Assembly: GCA_027659245.1 (NCBI GenBank) | Contig: JAQDPW010000029.1 | Location: 1-21,202, forward strand | Length of the DNA stretch: 21,202 nt | Source: Streptococcaceae bacterium AM104-57 | Lineage (GTDB): Bacteria > Bacillota > Bacilli > Lactobacillales > Streptococcaceae | Direction: 5' to 3' | Shown here: piece after piece, positions 1 to 6,488 of the stretch | How positions within the stretch are numbered: position 1 is the stretch's first letter | Layout of the letters: each line of letters opens with the position of its first letter | Made by a program: the position numbers and the translations under genes | The notes under the pieces: model-generated | Databases searched by the model: none | The model's input: only the letters and a program-made list of their open reading frames with translations | Told to the model about the DNA's origin: nothing

Positions 1-2
1 TG

Positions 3-44
3 AATTTGATTGCGGGCATTATTAACCGTGAACTAGGATTTTAG
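3..44 (+). CDS. C-terminal end of an unidentified gene (partial)
   Basis: An open frame enters from the left edge and ends at a TAG at 42-44, giving a tail that reads NLIAGIINRELGF. It is too short to assign to a family. It is called a gene end only because the frame is open to the edge and the repeat region starts soon after. No terminator follows directly. The hairpin at 263-282 has T-rich sequence on its plus-strand 3' side too and could stop this transcript. Confidence 0.35.
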   Translation, partial: NLIAGIINRELGF

Positions 45-97
45 TTTCGCAGGAAGTCTCTTATATTTTCCTTAGAAAAAACTAAAAGTAATTTCTG

Positions 98-160
98 ACT
101 CAATGAAAACGAAAGAGCAAACTAGAAAGCTAGTCACAACTTTCTCAAAGCACTGCTTTT
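98..160. repeat. BOX-like remnant, copy 1
   Basis: The stretch starts ACTCAATGAAAA, continues with an AGAGCAAACTAG...GCTAG core and ends CAAAGCACTGCTTTT. From memory this resembles one outer end of pneumococcal BOX elements. The rest of a BOX (boxA/boxB) is not visible, so this is a degenerate fragment at best. Confidence 0.45.
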
Positions 161-260
161 GGATTGCCTGTTAAGACTAAAGTGATGTTGAAATTTATAC
201 ATTCAGTAAATCAAATGAACATAAGCACTTTTCTAAATCCCTTACCTGAGAATCCCATAC

Positions 261-282
261 AAAAAGAGCGTTTCCGCTCTTT
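261..282 (-). terminator. Intrinsic terminator of micro-ORF 1
   Basis: On the minus strand an 8-bp stem, AAAGAGCG paired with CGCTCTTT, closes a GAAA tetraloop and is followed by a run of five T. It begins 3 nt after the micro-ORF stop codon. The plus-strand side is also T-rich, so it may work in both directions. Confidence 0.85.
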
Positions 283-285
283 TAC

Positions 286-357
286 TTAGTATTTAGGAGA
301 AGGTGTTTGTTCCTGTTGAAACGTTTTTTGGTAATTTACTTTAATTGCCATCGTCAT
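286..357 (-). CDS. Micro-ORF 1, 23-residue peptide, unknown function
   Basis: A 24-codon frame starts at the ATG at 357. A GAGGA Shine-Dalgarno site (365-369) lies 7 nt upstream, which favours this ATG over the in-frame one at 351. The product contains IKVNYQKTFQ and ends QTPSPKY. It is hydrophilic and slightly basic, with no signal peptide, membrane segment or cysteine. A -10 box lies 32 nt upstream and an intrinsic terminator begins 3 nt after the stop codon, so the predicted transcript is only about 120 nt. Against micro-ORF 2 it has four synonymous third-position changes, two conservative replacements and an in-frame 6-nt indel (the extra MA). That pattern suggests coding constraint. I do not recognise the family. 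A secreted signal would normally need a hydrophobic leader, which is absent. Confidence 0.55.
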   Translation of the reverse strand: MTMAIKVNYQKTFQQEQTPSPKY

Positions 358-388
358 GTGAGAGTCCTCGTTTCTTTTTGATGACCCT

Positions 389-436
389 AGTATAGGCAAT
401 AACCCTAAAAGCAAACTTAAGATTTTCTTAGAGAAA
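389..436 (-). promoter_or_regulatory. Putative promoter of micro-ORF 1
   Basis: A TATACT -10 box occupies 389-394 on the minus strand. No good -35 sits at 16-18 nt; the nearest match is TTGCTT at about 14 nt. The 39 bp upstream (398-436) are identical to those of copy 2. They include a pair of hexamers, TCTAAG and CTTAAG, separated by 5 nt (416-432). A weak -35 with a strictly conserved upstream element suggests an activator site. That is inference. Confidence 0.5.
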
Positions 437-455
437 ACTAAAAGCAAGTTCTGAA

Positions 456-515
456 ACTCAATGAAAATTAAAAAGCCCGTAGGAAACTAGCCACAAGCTG
501 CTAACATCACTGCTT
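456..515. repeat. BOX-like remnant, copy 2
   Basis: This is the counterpart of the 98-160 stretch in the second tandem unit. It starts ACTCAATGAAAAT and keeps an AAACTAGCCACAAGCTGCT core that is closer to the BOX-end consensus I remember than copy 1 is. It is incomplete. Confidence 0.45.
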
Positions 516-630
516 GGAGATTCCCAGATAAGACCAAGGCCTAGTTTGAAGTGATGTTGAAGTTTATACATTCAGTAAATCAAATGAACATAAGCATTTT
601 TCTAAATCCCTTACCTTAGAATCTCCATAC

Positions 631-652
631 AAAAAGAGCGTTACCGCTCTTT
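631..652 (-). terminator. Intrinsic terminator of micro-ORF 2
   Basis: The same 8-bp stem as in copy 1, AAAGAGCG with CGCTCTTT, but with a GTAA loop (copy 1 has GAAA), followed by five T on the minus strand. Both loops fit the GNRA type, so the hairpin has been kept while the loop changed. Confidence 0.85.
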
Positions 653-654
653 AC

Positions 655-720
655 TTAGTATTTAGGTGAAGGTGCTTGTTCCTTTTGAAATGTTTTTTGA
701 TAATTTACTTTAATAGTCAT
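655..720 (-). CDS. Micro-ORF 2, 21-residue peptide, paralogue of micro-ORF 1
   Basis: A 22-codon frame with the same layout as micro-ORF 1: GAGGA at 728-732, 7 nt spacing, the same IKVNYQKTFQ core, and a tail ending APSPKY. It differs from copy 1 by lacking the MA dipeptide, by Lys for Gln after the core, and by Ala for Thr before the PSPKY end. Its terminator begins 2 nt after the stop codon. It lies just downstream of recG on the same strand, but has its own -10 box and so is probably a separate small transcription unit. No modification enzyme, exporter or regulator adjoins it in this window, so its role is open. Confidence 0.55.
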   Translation of the reverse strand: MTIKVNYQKTFQKEQAPSPKY

Positions 721-751
721 GTGAGAGTCCTCGTTTCTTTTTGATGACTCT

Positions 752-799
752 AGTATAGATAATAACCCTAAAAGCAAACTTAAGATTTTCTTAGAGAAA
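752..799 (-). promoter_or_regulatory. Putative promoter of micro-ORF 2
   Basis: A TATACT -10 box is at 752-757, followed upstream by the same 39-bp element (761-799) as in copy 1. The hexamer pair TCTAAG-N5-CTTAAG is at 779-795. The element reaches to within 3 nt of the recG stop codon. Confidence 0.5.
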
Positions 800-801
800 G
801 C

Positions 802-2817
802 TTAATCTAAATGTTCTTTCTTCTCTAGATTTAGAGCAATCATATGCCACTCTGGATCCTCCTGCCAGTTAGACAGTGAACTGATATAACTAGCTACCTT
901 ACGTGCTTCCTCAAGTATTGGGAAGTCCTCGATAATATCAGCCACTTGAAACTCTGGTAGACCTGACTGTCTGGTTCCAAAAATCTCACCCGAACCACGC
1001 ATTTTCAAATCTTCTTCTGCAAGGACAAATCCATTAGTCGTTTCCGTCATGATGCGCATGCGATCCTTTCCAGAGTCAGTTTTGGGATTGGCCACAAGAA
1101 CCGCATAGGACTGCTTGTCTCCACGACCGACACGACCTCTGAGCTGATGAAGTTGACTAAGACCAAAACGATCAGCATCCATGATAATCATGACTGTCGC
1201 ATTGGGCACATTGACCCCGACCTCGATAACCGTTGTCGAAACCAGAATATCTGTTTTTCTCTCTTTGAAATCCTGCATAATCTGGTCTTTTTCATCACTC
1301 TTCATCTTACCGTGTAAGAGAGCAACTTTTGCTTTTTCTGAAAAATGAGCCGTCAATTCTTCCGATAAAGTAATAGCATTTTTAAGATCCAGGGCTTCAG
1401 ATTCTTCAATCAAGGGCGAAATGACATAGGCTTGGGAACCTTTCTGAATCTCTCCTTCCAACCAAGTCAAGACCTGCGGTAATTGCTCATGCTTAATCCA
1501 GCGTGTTACGATTGGTTTGCGCCCAGCAGGCATCTGGTCAATAATAGAAACATCCATATCACCAAAGGCAGTGATGGCCAAGGTCCGTGGTATGGGAGTT
1601 GCCGTCATCATGAGGACATCTGGATTTTCTCCTTTTTCACGTAGGATGCGTCTTTGTCCCACACCAAAGCGGTGTTGCTCATCGATGATAATCAAGCCTA
1701 GTCGGGCATAGTCCACGCCGTCTTGTATAAGAGCATGGGTACCGATGATCACATCGGCTTCACCCTTGGCAATCTTTTCCAAAACTTGGCGCTTTTCTCC
1801 AACTTTTAAAGAACCTGTCAAAAGAGCTAGTCTTAAATCTGGAAAGAGACTCTCTAAACTTTCAAAATGCTGCTCTGCAAGGATCTCTGTCGGAACCATT
1901 AGAGCTGCCTGATAACTAGCCGTTACAGCCGCGTACATCGCTAGACCCGCAACCACTGTCTTCCCACTACCAACATCCCCTTGTAAGAGTCGATTCATGT
2001 GTTGGTCCGACTTCATATCTGTCAGGATTTCTTGCAGGCTTTTTTCTTGGGCTTTGGTTAAGGCAAAAGGCAATTTCTCTTTAACGGCAGTTAGTTTTTC
2101 TTCCGACCAGTTCAAGACCAGACCACTTCCTTGGACCATGTTTTCAGATTTGAGGCTTTGCAATTGCATTTGAAAATAGAAAAGTTCCTCAAACTTGATG
2201 CGCCGAAGGGCTTGTTTGTATTCTGCCAAATCCTTAGGAAAGTGCATAGCACGAACAGCTTGGCACCGTGACATGAGCTTATATTTGTCTAGCAAGGTTT
2301 GGGGGAGATTTTCCTCAATCAAAAGATCCAATCCTTGATCAAAGGCAGTTTTAATCACCTTAACCAGGGCTGTTTGAGTCACTCCTTGAGCTAAGCGATA
2401 GACAGGTTGAAGTTCATCATCCACTTGGGCCAAGACCTTCATCCCTGTCAGACTAGCCTTGGCACGATCCCACTTACCAAATACAGCAAGAGTCGCACCC
2501 AGTTCAATCTTATCTGCTAGGTAAGGTTGATTAAAGAAATTGACCGCAAAAACAACCTCTCCCTGCTTGATGCTAAAGCGCAGGCGATTACGCTTAAATC
2601 CATAATACTGAACACTAGCTGGCGTTACCACCTGGCCAGATAGGACAGCCTTCTCACCGTCTTCTAGCTCTAGCACCTGCTTGGTCTTAAAATCTTCATA
2701 ACGGAAAGGAAAGTAGAGCAAGAGATCTTGCAGGTTTTCGATTCCTAGTTTGGCATATTTTTCTGCTGATTTGGGTCCCACACCAGGCAAGACATGCAAG
2801 GGTTGGTGTAAATTCAT
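802..2817 (-). CDS. recG: ATP-dependent DNA helicase RecG
   Basis: RecG unwinds and remodels stalled replication forks and Holliday junctions. The 671-residue length is normal for the family. The N-terminus has a helix-hairpin-helix-like LPGVGPKSAEKYAKLGI (residues 10-26), followed by the OB-fold wedge region. Superfamily 2 motifs are clear: Walker A GDVGSGKT (280-287), DEQH box (379-382), TATPIPRT (about 407-414) and motif VI QLRGRVGRG (about 556-564). The start has GGAGAG just upstream on the minus strand. It lies 24 nt after alr and is probably the last gene of the aroF-aroG-acpS-alr-recG run. No strong terminator follows; a weak hairpin (TTAAG...CTTAA, about 780-805) overlaps its end. Confidence 0.97.
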   Translation of the reverse strand: MNLHQPLHVLPGVGPKSAEKYAKLGIENLQDLLLYFPFRYEDFKTKQVLELEDGEKAVLSGQVVTPASVQYYGFKRNRLRFSIKQGEVVFAVNFFNQPYLADKIELGATLAVFGKWDRAKASLTGMKVLAQVDDELQPVYRLAQGVTQTALVKVIKTAFDQGLDLLIEENLPQTLLDKYKLMSRCQAVRAMHFPKDLAEYKQALRRIKFEELFYFQMQLQSLKSENMVQGSGLVLNWSEEKLTAVKEKLPFALTKAQEKSLQEILTDMKSDQHMNRLLQGDVGSGKTVVAGLAMYAAVTASYQAALMVPTEILAEQHFESLESLFPDLRLALLTGSLKVGEKRQVLEKIAKGEADVIIGTHALIQDGVDYARLGLIIIDEQHRFGVGQRRILREKGENPDVLMMTATPIPRTLAITAFGDMDVSIIDQMPAGRKPIVTRWIKHEQLPQVLTWLEGEIQKGSQAYVISPLIEESEALDLKNAITLSEELTAHFSEKAKVALLHGKMKSDEKDQIMQDFKERKTDILVSTTVIEVGVNVPNATVMIIMDADRFGLSQLHQLRGRVGRGDKQSYAVLVANPKTDSGKDRMRIMTETTNGFVLAEEDLKMRGSGEIFGTRQSGLPEFQVADIIEDFPILEEARKVASYISSLSNWQEDPEWHMIALNLEKKEHLD

Positions 2818-2841
2818 GCTACTCTCCTTTCCTTCTGTTTT

Positions 2842-3945
2842 TTAATAATATTCTCTCGGAATGCGGTCGCTGAGGAGACAAACTACTTCATAATTGATGG
2901 TTCCTCGATAAACCGCTACATCTGTTGCAGTAATCTCCTTGTCCCCGTTTGAGCCAATCAAGGTTACCTTGGTACCCAATGGATAAAGCTTAGGCAAACG
3001 AATGGTGATTTGGTCCATGGATACCCGCCCTACGATGGGGCACAATTGTCCATCCACCAGAACTGAGGAATTCTGCATATCTCGCGTCCAACCATCTGCA
3101 TAACCTATCGGTACCGTTGCAATGACTTGCTCACCGTCTGCTTGATAAGTTGCTCCGTAACCCATACAAGCCCCAGCTGGGACTGTTTTAACATGAACAA
3201 TAGCTGACTCCAAAGTTAAGGCTGGTTTTAGTTCATAAGGCAATTTCAAAACTTGTCCACTTGGATTGAGGCCATACATGGAATCTCCCATGCGAACAGC
3301 ACTGAAAATCGTTTCCGCATGCCATAGAGTCGTTGCGGAGTTACTAGCATGAACCAATTCTGGTACTTCTTGCAAGCCAGCAAGTATTTCCTTGAAACAC
3401 TCTAACTGTTCCTTAAAATAGCTATCCGACTCTTCATCAGCAGTTGCAAAGTGTGTAAAGATTCCCTCAACATTTGCTCCATGCTCCTTGAGTAAAGTTT
3501 GAGCTTCTTCAGCCTCGCTTGCACTTCTAAAACCAATTCGTCCCATGCCTGAGTCAATTTTAAGGTGAACAGTTAAACCTGATAAGTCTGACTCTGTGGC
3601 TATGAGTTTCTGGATCCATTCCAACCCAGCCACTGTCAAGGTAATATCAAAGTCCTTGGCCAATGAAAAAGATTCAACCTCAGAAACTCCCAAAATGAGA
3701 ATTTTCTTAGTAATGCCTGCTTGACGAAGCTCGATGGCTTCATCGATATTAGAAACGCAAAAACCATCAACGTCATTCTGGATAGCCGTAGCAACAGCAA
3801 CCGCTCCGTGCCCATAGGCATTGGCTTTTACAACTGCCCATTTGAGGGTATCTTGGGGAATGTGCGCTCCCATTTGTTGGATATTGTAGCGAATTGCTTC
3901 TAGATGAATAAGGGCCTTGGTTGGTCTATGTGGACTAGTTTTCAT
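2842..3945 (-). CDS. alr: Alanine racemase
   Basis: Pyridoxal-phosphate enzyme that converts L-alanine to D-alanine for peptidoglycan and for teichoic acid D-alanylation. The start at 3945 gives 367 residues, the usual streptococcal length, with GGAGG 6 nt upstream. A longer in-frame start at 3966 would add seven residues inside acpS and is less likely. The PLP-binding lysine is in [11 protein letters not shown] (Lys40), and the second catalytic residue, a tyrosine, is in MGYGATYQ (about residue 263). The C-terminal beta domain includes GRVSMDQ. The gene start overlaps the end of acpS by 11 nt, so the two are probably translationally coupled. recG follows. Confidence 0.97.
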   Translation of the reverse strand: MKTSPHRPTKALIHLEAIRYNIQQMGAHIPQDTLKWAVVKANAYGHGAVAVATAIQNDVDGFCVSNIDEAIELRQAGITKKILILGVSEVESFSLAKDFDITLTVAGLEWIQKLIATESDLSGLTVHLKIDSGMGRIGFRSASEAEEAQTLLKEHGANVEGIFTHFATADEESDSYFKEQLECFKEILAGLQEVPELVHASNSATTLWHAETIFSAVRMGDSMYGLNPSGQVLKLPYELKPALTLESAIVHVKTVPAGACMGYGATYQADGEQVIATVPIGYADGWTRDMQNSSVLVDGQLCPIVGRVSMDQITIRLPKLYPLGTKVTLIGSNGDKEITATDVAVYRGTINYEVVCLLSDRIPREYY

Positions 3946-4297
3946 AATCTTCCTCCAAAATAACACTAGCTGTCACAAACTGATCTGTATGGCTGATAGA
4001 CAGCCAAATCTTTCCTGAAAATGGTGCCTGACTAAAATAAGGCGCCCCGCGTTCATTGTTCAAAATTTCCAAGTCCTGAAAACCTAGCTTTCCAATACCC
4101 GTTCCCATAGCCTTTGAAAAAGCTTCTTTAGCTGACCAACGACCAGCCAAATACTCAATCTGTCTACGACCTTTGAGACTAGCAAAGCGTTTCAATTCCT
4201 TGTCTGTCAAAACACGCTGCGCAAAGCCTTCTCTTTTTTTAACTGCATTTTGTATAGAAGCTAATTCTTCAATATCGATTCCGTGTCCAACTATCAT
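3935..4297 (-). CDS. acpS: Holo-[acyl-carrier-protein] synthase
   Basis: AcpS transfers 4'-phosphopantetheine from CoA to the acyl carrier protein for fatty acid synthesis. The start at 4297 gives 120 residues beginning [12 protein letters not shown], the family's usual N-terminus. Metal-binding Asp8 and Glu58 (in GRWSAKEAF) are present, as is the late ISHTDQFV segment. The frame stays open upstream to a GTG at 4342 that abuts aroG, giving 135 residues, but that extension would be translated through a terminator-like hairpin and is not typical of AcpS. The Shine-Dalgarno site at 4297 is poor, so expression may depend on coupling or on the hairpin. Confidence 0.93.
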   Translation of the reverse strand: MIVGHGIDIEELASIQNAVKKREGFAQRVLTDKELKRFASLKGRRQIEYLAGRWSAKEAFSKAMGTGIGKLGFQDLEILNNERGAPYFSQAPFSGKIWLSISHTDQFVTASVILEEDYEN

Positions 4298-4304
4298 TTT
4301 CGTC

Positions 4305-4330
4305 AAAAAGAGTTGAGGTTCCCCCAACTC
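4305..4330 (-). terminator. Terminator-like hairpin between aroG and acpS
   Basis: On the minus strand GAGTTGGGG pairs with CCTCAACTC (9 bp, one G-U) around a 3-nt GAA loop, followed at once by five T. The T run ends 7 nt before the acpS ATG. It would end the aroF-aroG message, or act as a leaky attenuator or 5' stem-loop controlling acpS-alr-recG. No other promoter for acpS is evident. Confidence 0.7.
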
Positions 4331-4342
4331 CATCCTTTTCAC

Positions 4343-5374
4343 TTATTTTGTTAAGGTAGTATAGATTTCTTCTACCAAGGCTACTGTGTTTTCCCATCCT
4401 AGACATGGGTCTGTAATAGAACAACCAAAGATTTCTGGTTGATTTTGGCGACCATCTGCCAAGTAAGATTCAATCATGAAACCTCGAACTGTCTTCTTGA
4501 TCTTTTCATTCCAGTCACGGTTGAGCAGAGCCTGGCGTACGATGCGGATTTGCTCTAGATATTGCTTACCTGAATTGTCATGATTGGTATCAATGACAAT
4601 AAAGGGATTTTCCAAGCCCATTTTCTCATAACCTTCGATTGAGTTTAACAGAGTTTCATAGTAGAAGTTTGGTTCATTCTTCCCATATTCATTCATAGCT
4701 CCACGAAGGATAACGTGGGCCAAGGGATTACCTGAAGTCTCAACTTCTTGTCCATGGTAAAGAAATGTTTGCTTGTTTTGTGCAGCATAGATGGCATTAA
4801 ACATAACAGACAGATTTCCAGAGGTTGGATTTTTCATCCCCACTGGTGCATCAATCCCTGAAGCTACAAAACGATGTTCCTGATCTTCTACTGAACGCGC
4901 ACCCACTGCATGGTAGCTCACCAAGTCATCAACCAAGACTAGATTGGATGGATAAAGCATTTCATCCGCTGTGGTTAATTCAGTTTCTGTAATAACACGA
5001 TAATGAAGCTGACGAACAGCCTGCAAACCATTAATCAAACTTGGTGCTTTAGAAGTATCTGGCTGATGAACCAAACCCTTGTAGCCATCTCCATTGGTAC
5101 GTGGCTTAGCTGTGTAAACACGCATGACCATGAAAATCTTATCCGCAACTTTCTTCTGCAAGTCTGCTAAACGACGAGCATACTCAAGAACTGCTTCTTC
5201 ATTGTCAGACGAACAAGGTCCAATGACCAACAAGATTCGGTCATCCTTTCCTGAAAGGATATCTGCCAGTTCTTGGTCTCGGCTTTCCTTATGTTGCAAG
5301 GCTTCTGCAGACAGCTGTGTTTCCGCCTTAATCGCTTCAATATCTATTTCTTGACCTTTTTCAATAAATGCCAT
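4343..5374 (-). CDS. aroG: DAHP synthase, class I alpha (second paralogue)
   Basis: 3-Deoxy-D-arabino-heptulosonate 7-phosphate synthase condenses phosphoenolpyruvate with erythrose 4-phosphate, the first shikimate pathway step. The 343-residue length is typical of the AroF/G/H type. Visible motifs are GPCSSDNEEAVLEY (about 52), the substrate-binding KPRTNGDGYKGL (about 90), ARSVEDQEHR, NPTSGN, and a DTNHDNSGK segment (about 265) that corresponds to the metal-binding region. The start has AGGAGA inside the last codons of the upstream paralogue, with 1 nt between the two genes. The two enzymes share long identical stretches and are a tandem duplication. The aroF/aroG names are used interchangeably in streptococci; feedback specificity cannot be read from sequence here. 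Confidence 0.93.
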   Translation of the reverse strand: MAFIEKGQEIDIEAIKAETQLSAEALQHKESRDQELADILSGKDDRILLVIGPCSSDNEEAVLEYARRLADLQKKVADKIFMVMRVYTAKPRTNGDGYKGLVHQPDTSKAPSLINGLQAVRQLHYRVITETELTTADEMLYPSNLVLVDDLVSYHAVGARSVEDQEHRFVASGIDAPVGMKNPTSGNLSVMFNAIYAAQNKQTFLYHGQEVETSGNPLAHVILRGAMNEYGKNEPNFYYETLLNSIEGYEKMGLENPFIVIDTNHDNSGKQYLEQIRIVRQALLNRDWNEKIKKTVRGFMIESYLADGRQNQPEIFGCSITDPCLGWENTVALVEEIYTTLTK

Positions 5375-5375
5375 A

Positions 5376-6407
5376 TTATTCTCCTAGTCTTTGGTAGATT
5401 TCGCGAACAAGAGCTTCAGTATTTTCCCATCCTAGACATGGATCGGTGATAGATTTTCCAAAGACCTCTTGTTCATTTTGACGACCGTCTTCTAGATAAG
5501 ACTCAATCATGAAGCCACGAACATATTTTTTAATCTTTTCATTCCAGTCGCGGTTAATCAAGGTCTGACGTACGATACGAATCTGATCCATGTACTGCTT
5601 ACCTGAGTTGTCATGGTTGGTATCAATGATAATAAATGGATTTTCAAGGCCCATTTTTTCATACTGGGCAATGGTATCCATCAAATTATCATAGTAGTAG
5701 TTAGGAATATTTTTCCCGTATTCATTGAGGGCACCACGGAGAATGGCATGCGATAGAGGATTTCCAGTCGTTTCAACTTCTTTCCCTAGGAAAAGGAAAC
5801 TTTGTTTGTTTTGAGCCGCATAAATGCCATTGAACATAACATTGAGATTCCCTGATGTTGGATTTTTAAATCCTGTTGGGAAATCTGCTCCACTGGCTAC
5901 AAAACGGTGTTGCTGGTCTTCAACTGAACGAGCTCCTACTGCCATATAAGAAATCAAATCATCTACTAAAGGAAGGTTTTCTGGGTACAACATTTCATCC
6001 GCTGTCGTCATTCCTGTTTCAGAAATAACACGGTAATGCAGGTGACGAACCGCCTTGATCCCATTGATGAGACTAGGTGCTTCTTTGGCATTTGGTTGGT
6101 GAATCAAGCCCTTATAACCATCACCATTAGTACGTGGTTTAGCAGTGTAGACACGCATGACCATAAAGACGCGGTCTTTTACTTCTTCTTGCAGTTTTGC
6201 CAAACGCTTGGCATACTCAAGAACTGCTTCTTCATTGTCAGACGAACACGGACCAATCACTAACAAAATGCGTTGATCTTCACCACGAATAATCGCTTCA
6301 AGTTCTTGATCGCGTTGTTGTTTATTGGCAAGTGCTTGTCCTTCTAATTTAGACAAACTACGAACTTCTTCAATATTAATTTTAGGGCTTTTGGCTGTAA
6401 ATACCAT
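5376..6407 (-). CDS. aroF: DAHP synthase, class I alpha (first paralogue)
   Basis: Same reaction and length (343 residues) as its neighbour, with the same GPCSSDNEEAVLEYAKRL, KPRTNGDGYKGL, NPTSGN and DTNHDNSGK segments. The differences concentrate in the N-terminal 35 residues and in parts of the central region, where inhibitor-binding differences between isoenzymes are usually found. The start is supported by AAGGAGG 7 nt upstream of the ATG at 6407. It follows secA by 81 nt, which contain a long hairpin. No convincing promoter is visible in that gap, so transcription may partly come from secA through the hairpin. Confidence 0.93.
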   Translation of the reverse strand: MVFTAKSPKINIEEVRSLSKLEGQALANKQQRDQELEAIIRGEDQRILLVIGPCSSDNEEAVLEYAKRLAKLQEEVKDRVFMVMRVYTAKPRTNGDGYKGLIHQPNAKEAPSLINGIKAVRHLHYRVISETGMTTADEMLYPENLPLVDDLISYMAVGARSVEDQQHRFVASGADFPTGFKNPTSGNLNVMFNGIYAAQNKQSFLFLGKEVETTGNPLSHAILRGALNEYGKNIPNYYYDNLMDTIAQYEKMGLENPFIIIDTNHDNSGKQYMDQIRIVRQTLINRDWNEKIKKYVRGFMIESYLEDGRQNEQEVFGKSITDPCLGWENTEALVREIYQRLGE

Positions 6408-6431
6408 GATTCATCCTCCTTATAAAGCAAA

Positions 6432-6470
6432 CGGACGCCAAGCGAAAATTCACTTTTCACTAGGCATCCG
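6432..6470 (-). terminator. Long hairpin between secA and aroF (terminator or attenuator)
   Basis: On the minus strand CGGATGCC-T-AGTGAAAA pairs with TTTTCGCT-T-GGCGTCCG: 16 bp with one T-T mismatch and G-U wobbles, and a 5-nt loop. It is followed by the broken T tract TTTGCTTTAT, which runs directly into the aroF Shine-Dalgarno site. It may be a weak secA terminator that lets some transcripts into aroF. Confidence 0.6.
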
Positions 6471-6488
6471 CCTGAAAATTAGTCATTC

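Larger units (their letters stand above)
71..789. repeat. Two tandem diverged copies of a ~360-bp intergenic unit
   Basis: Copy 1 runs about 71-426 and copy 2 about 427-789. The junction sequence CTTAGAGAAA at 427-436 recurs at 790-799, and a diverged form is at 71-80, so the periods are about 356 and 363 bp. In plus-strand order each copy holds a BOX-like remnant, a well-conserved block of about 90 bp (181-270 and 550-640), a terminator, a minus-strand micro-ORF, its Shine-Dalgarno site and -10 box, and an upstream element identical over 39 bp (398-436 and 761-799). The BOX-like parts have diverged most and the promoter element least. This is seen directly; duplication by unequal recombination is inferred. 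Confidence 0.9.

Noticed and set aside
186..288. Plus-strand short ORF starting MLKFIHSVNQMNIS in copy 1 of the tandem unit, with a shorter form in copy 2
   Set aside because: There is no Shine-Dalgarno site, the two copies have different ends (copy 2 stops after NPLP), and it runs through the terminator. Conservation of the block does not follow codon positions.
286..357. Micro-ORF as an SHP or ComS-type pheromone or an Fst-type toxin
   Set aside because: Those peptides have a hydrophobic core or leader and usually an adjacent rgg/comR gene or antisense RNA. This one is hydrophilic and no such partner is present in the window.
6408..6488. Riboswitch or T-box upstream of aroF
   Set aside because: The gap is only 81 nt, with one hairpin and no T-box sequence, specifier loop or known aptamer core.
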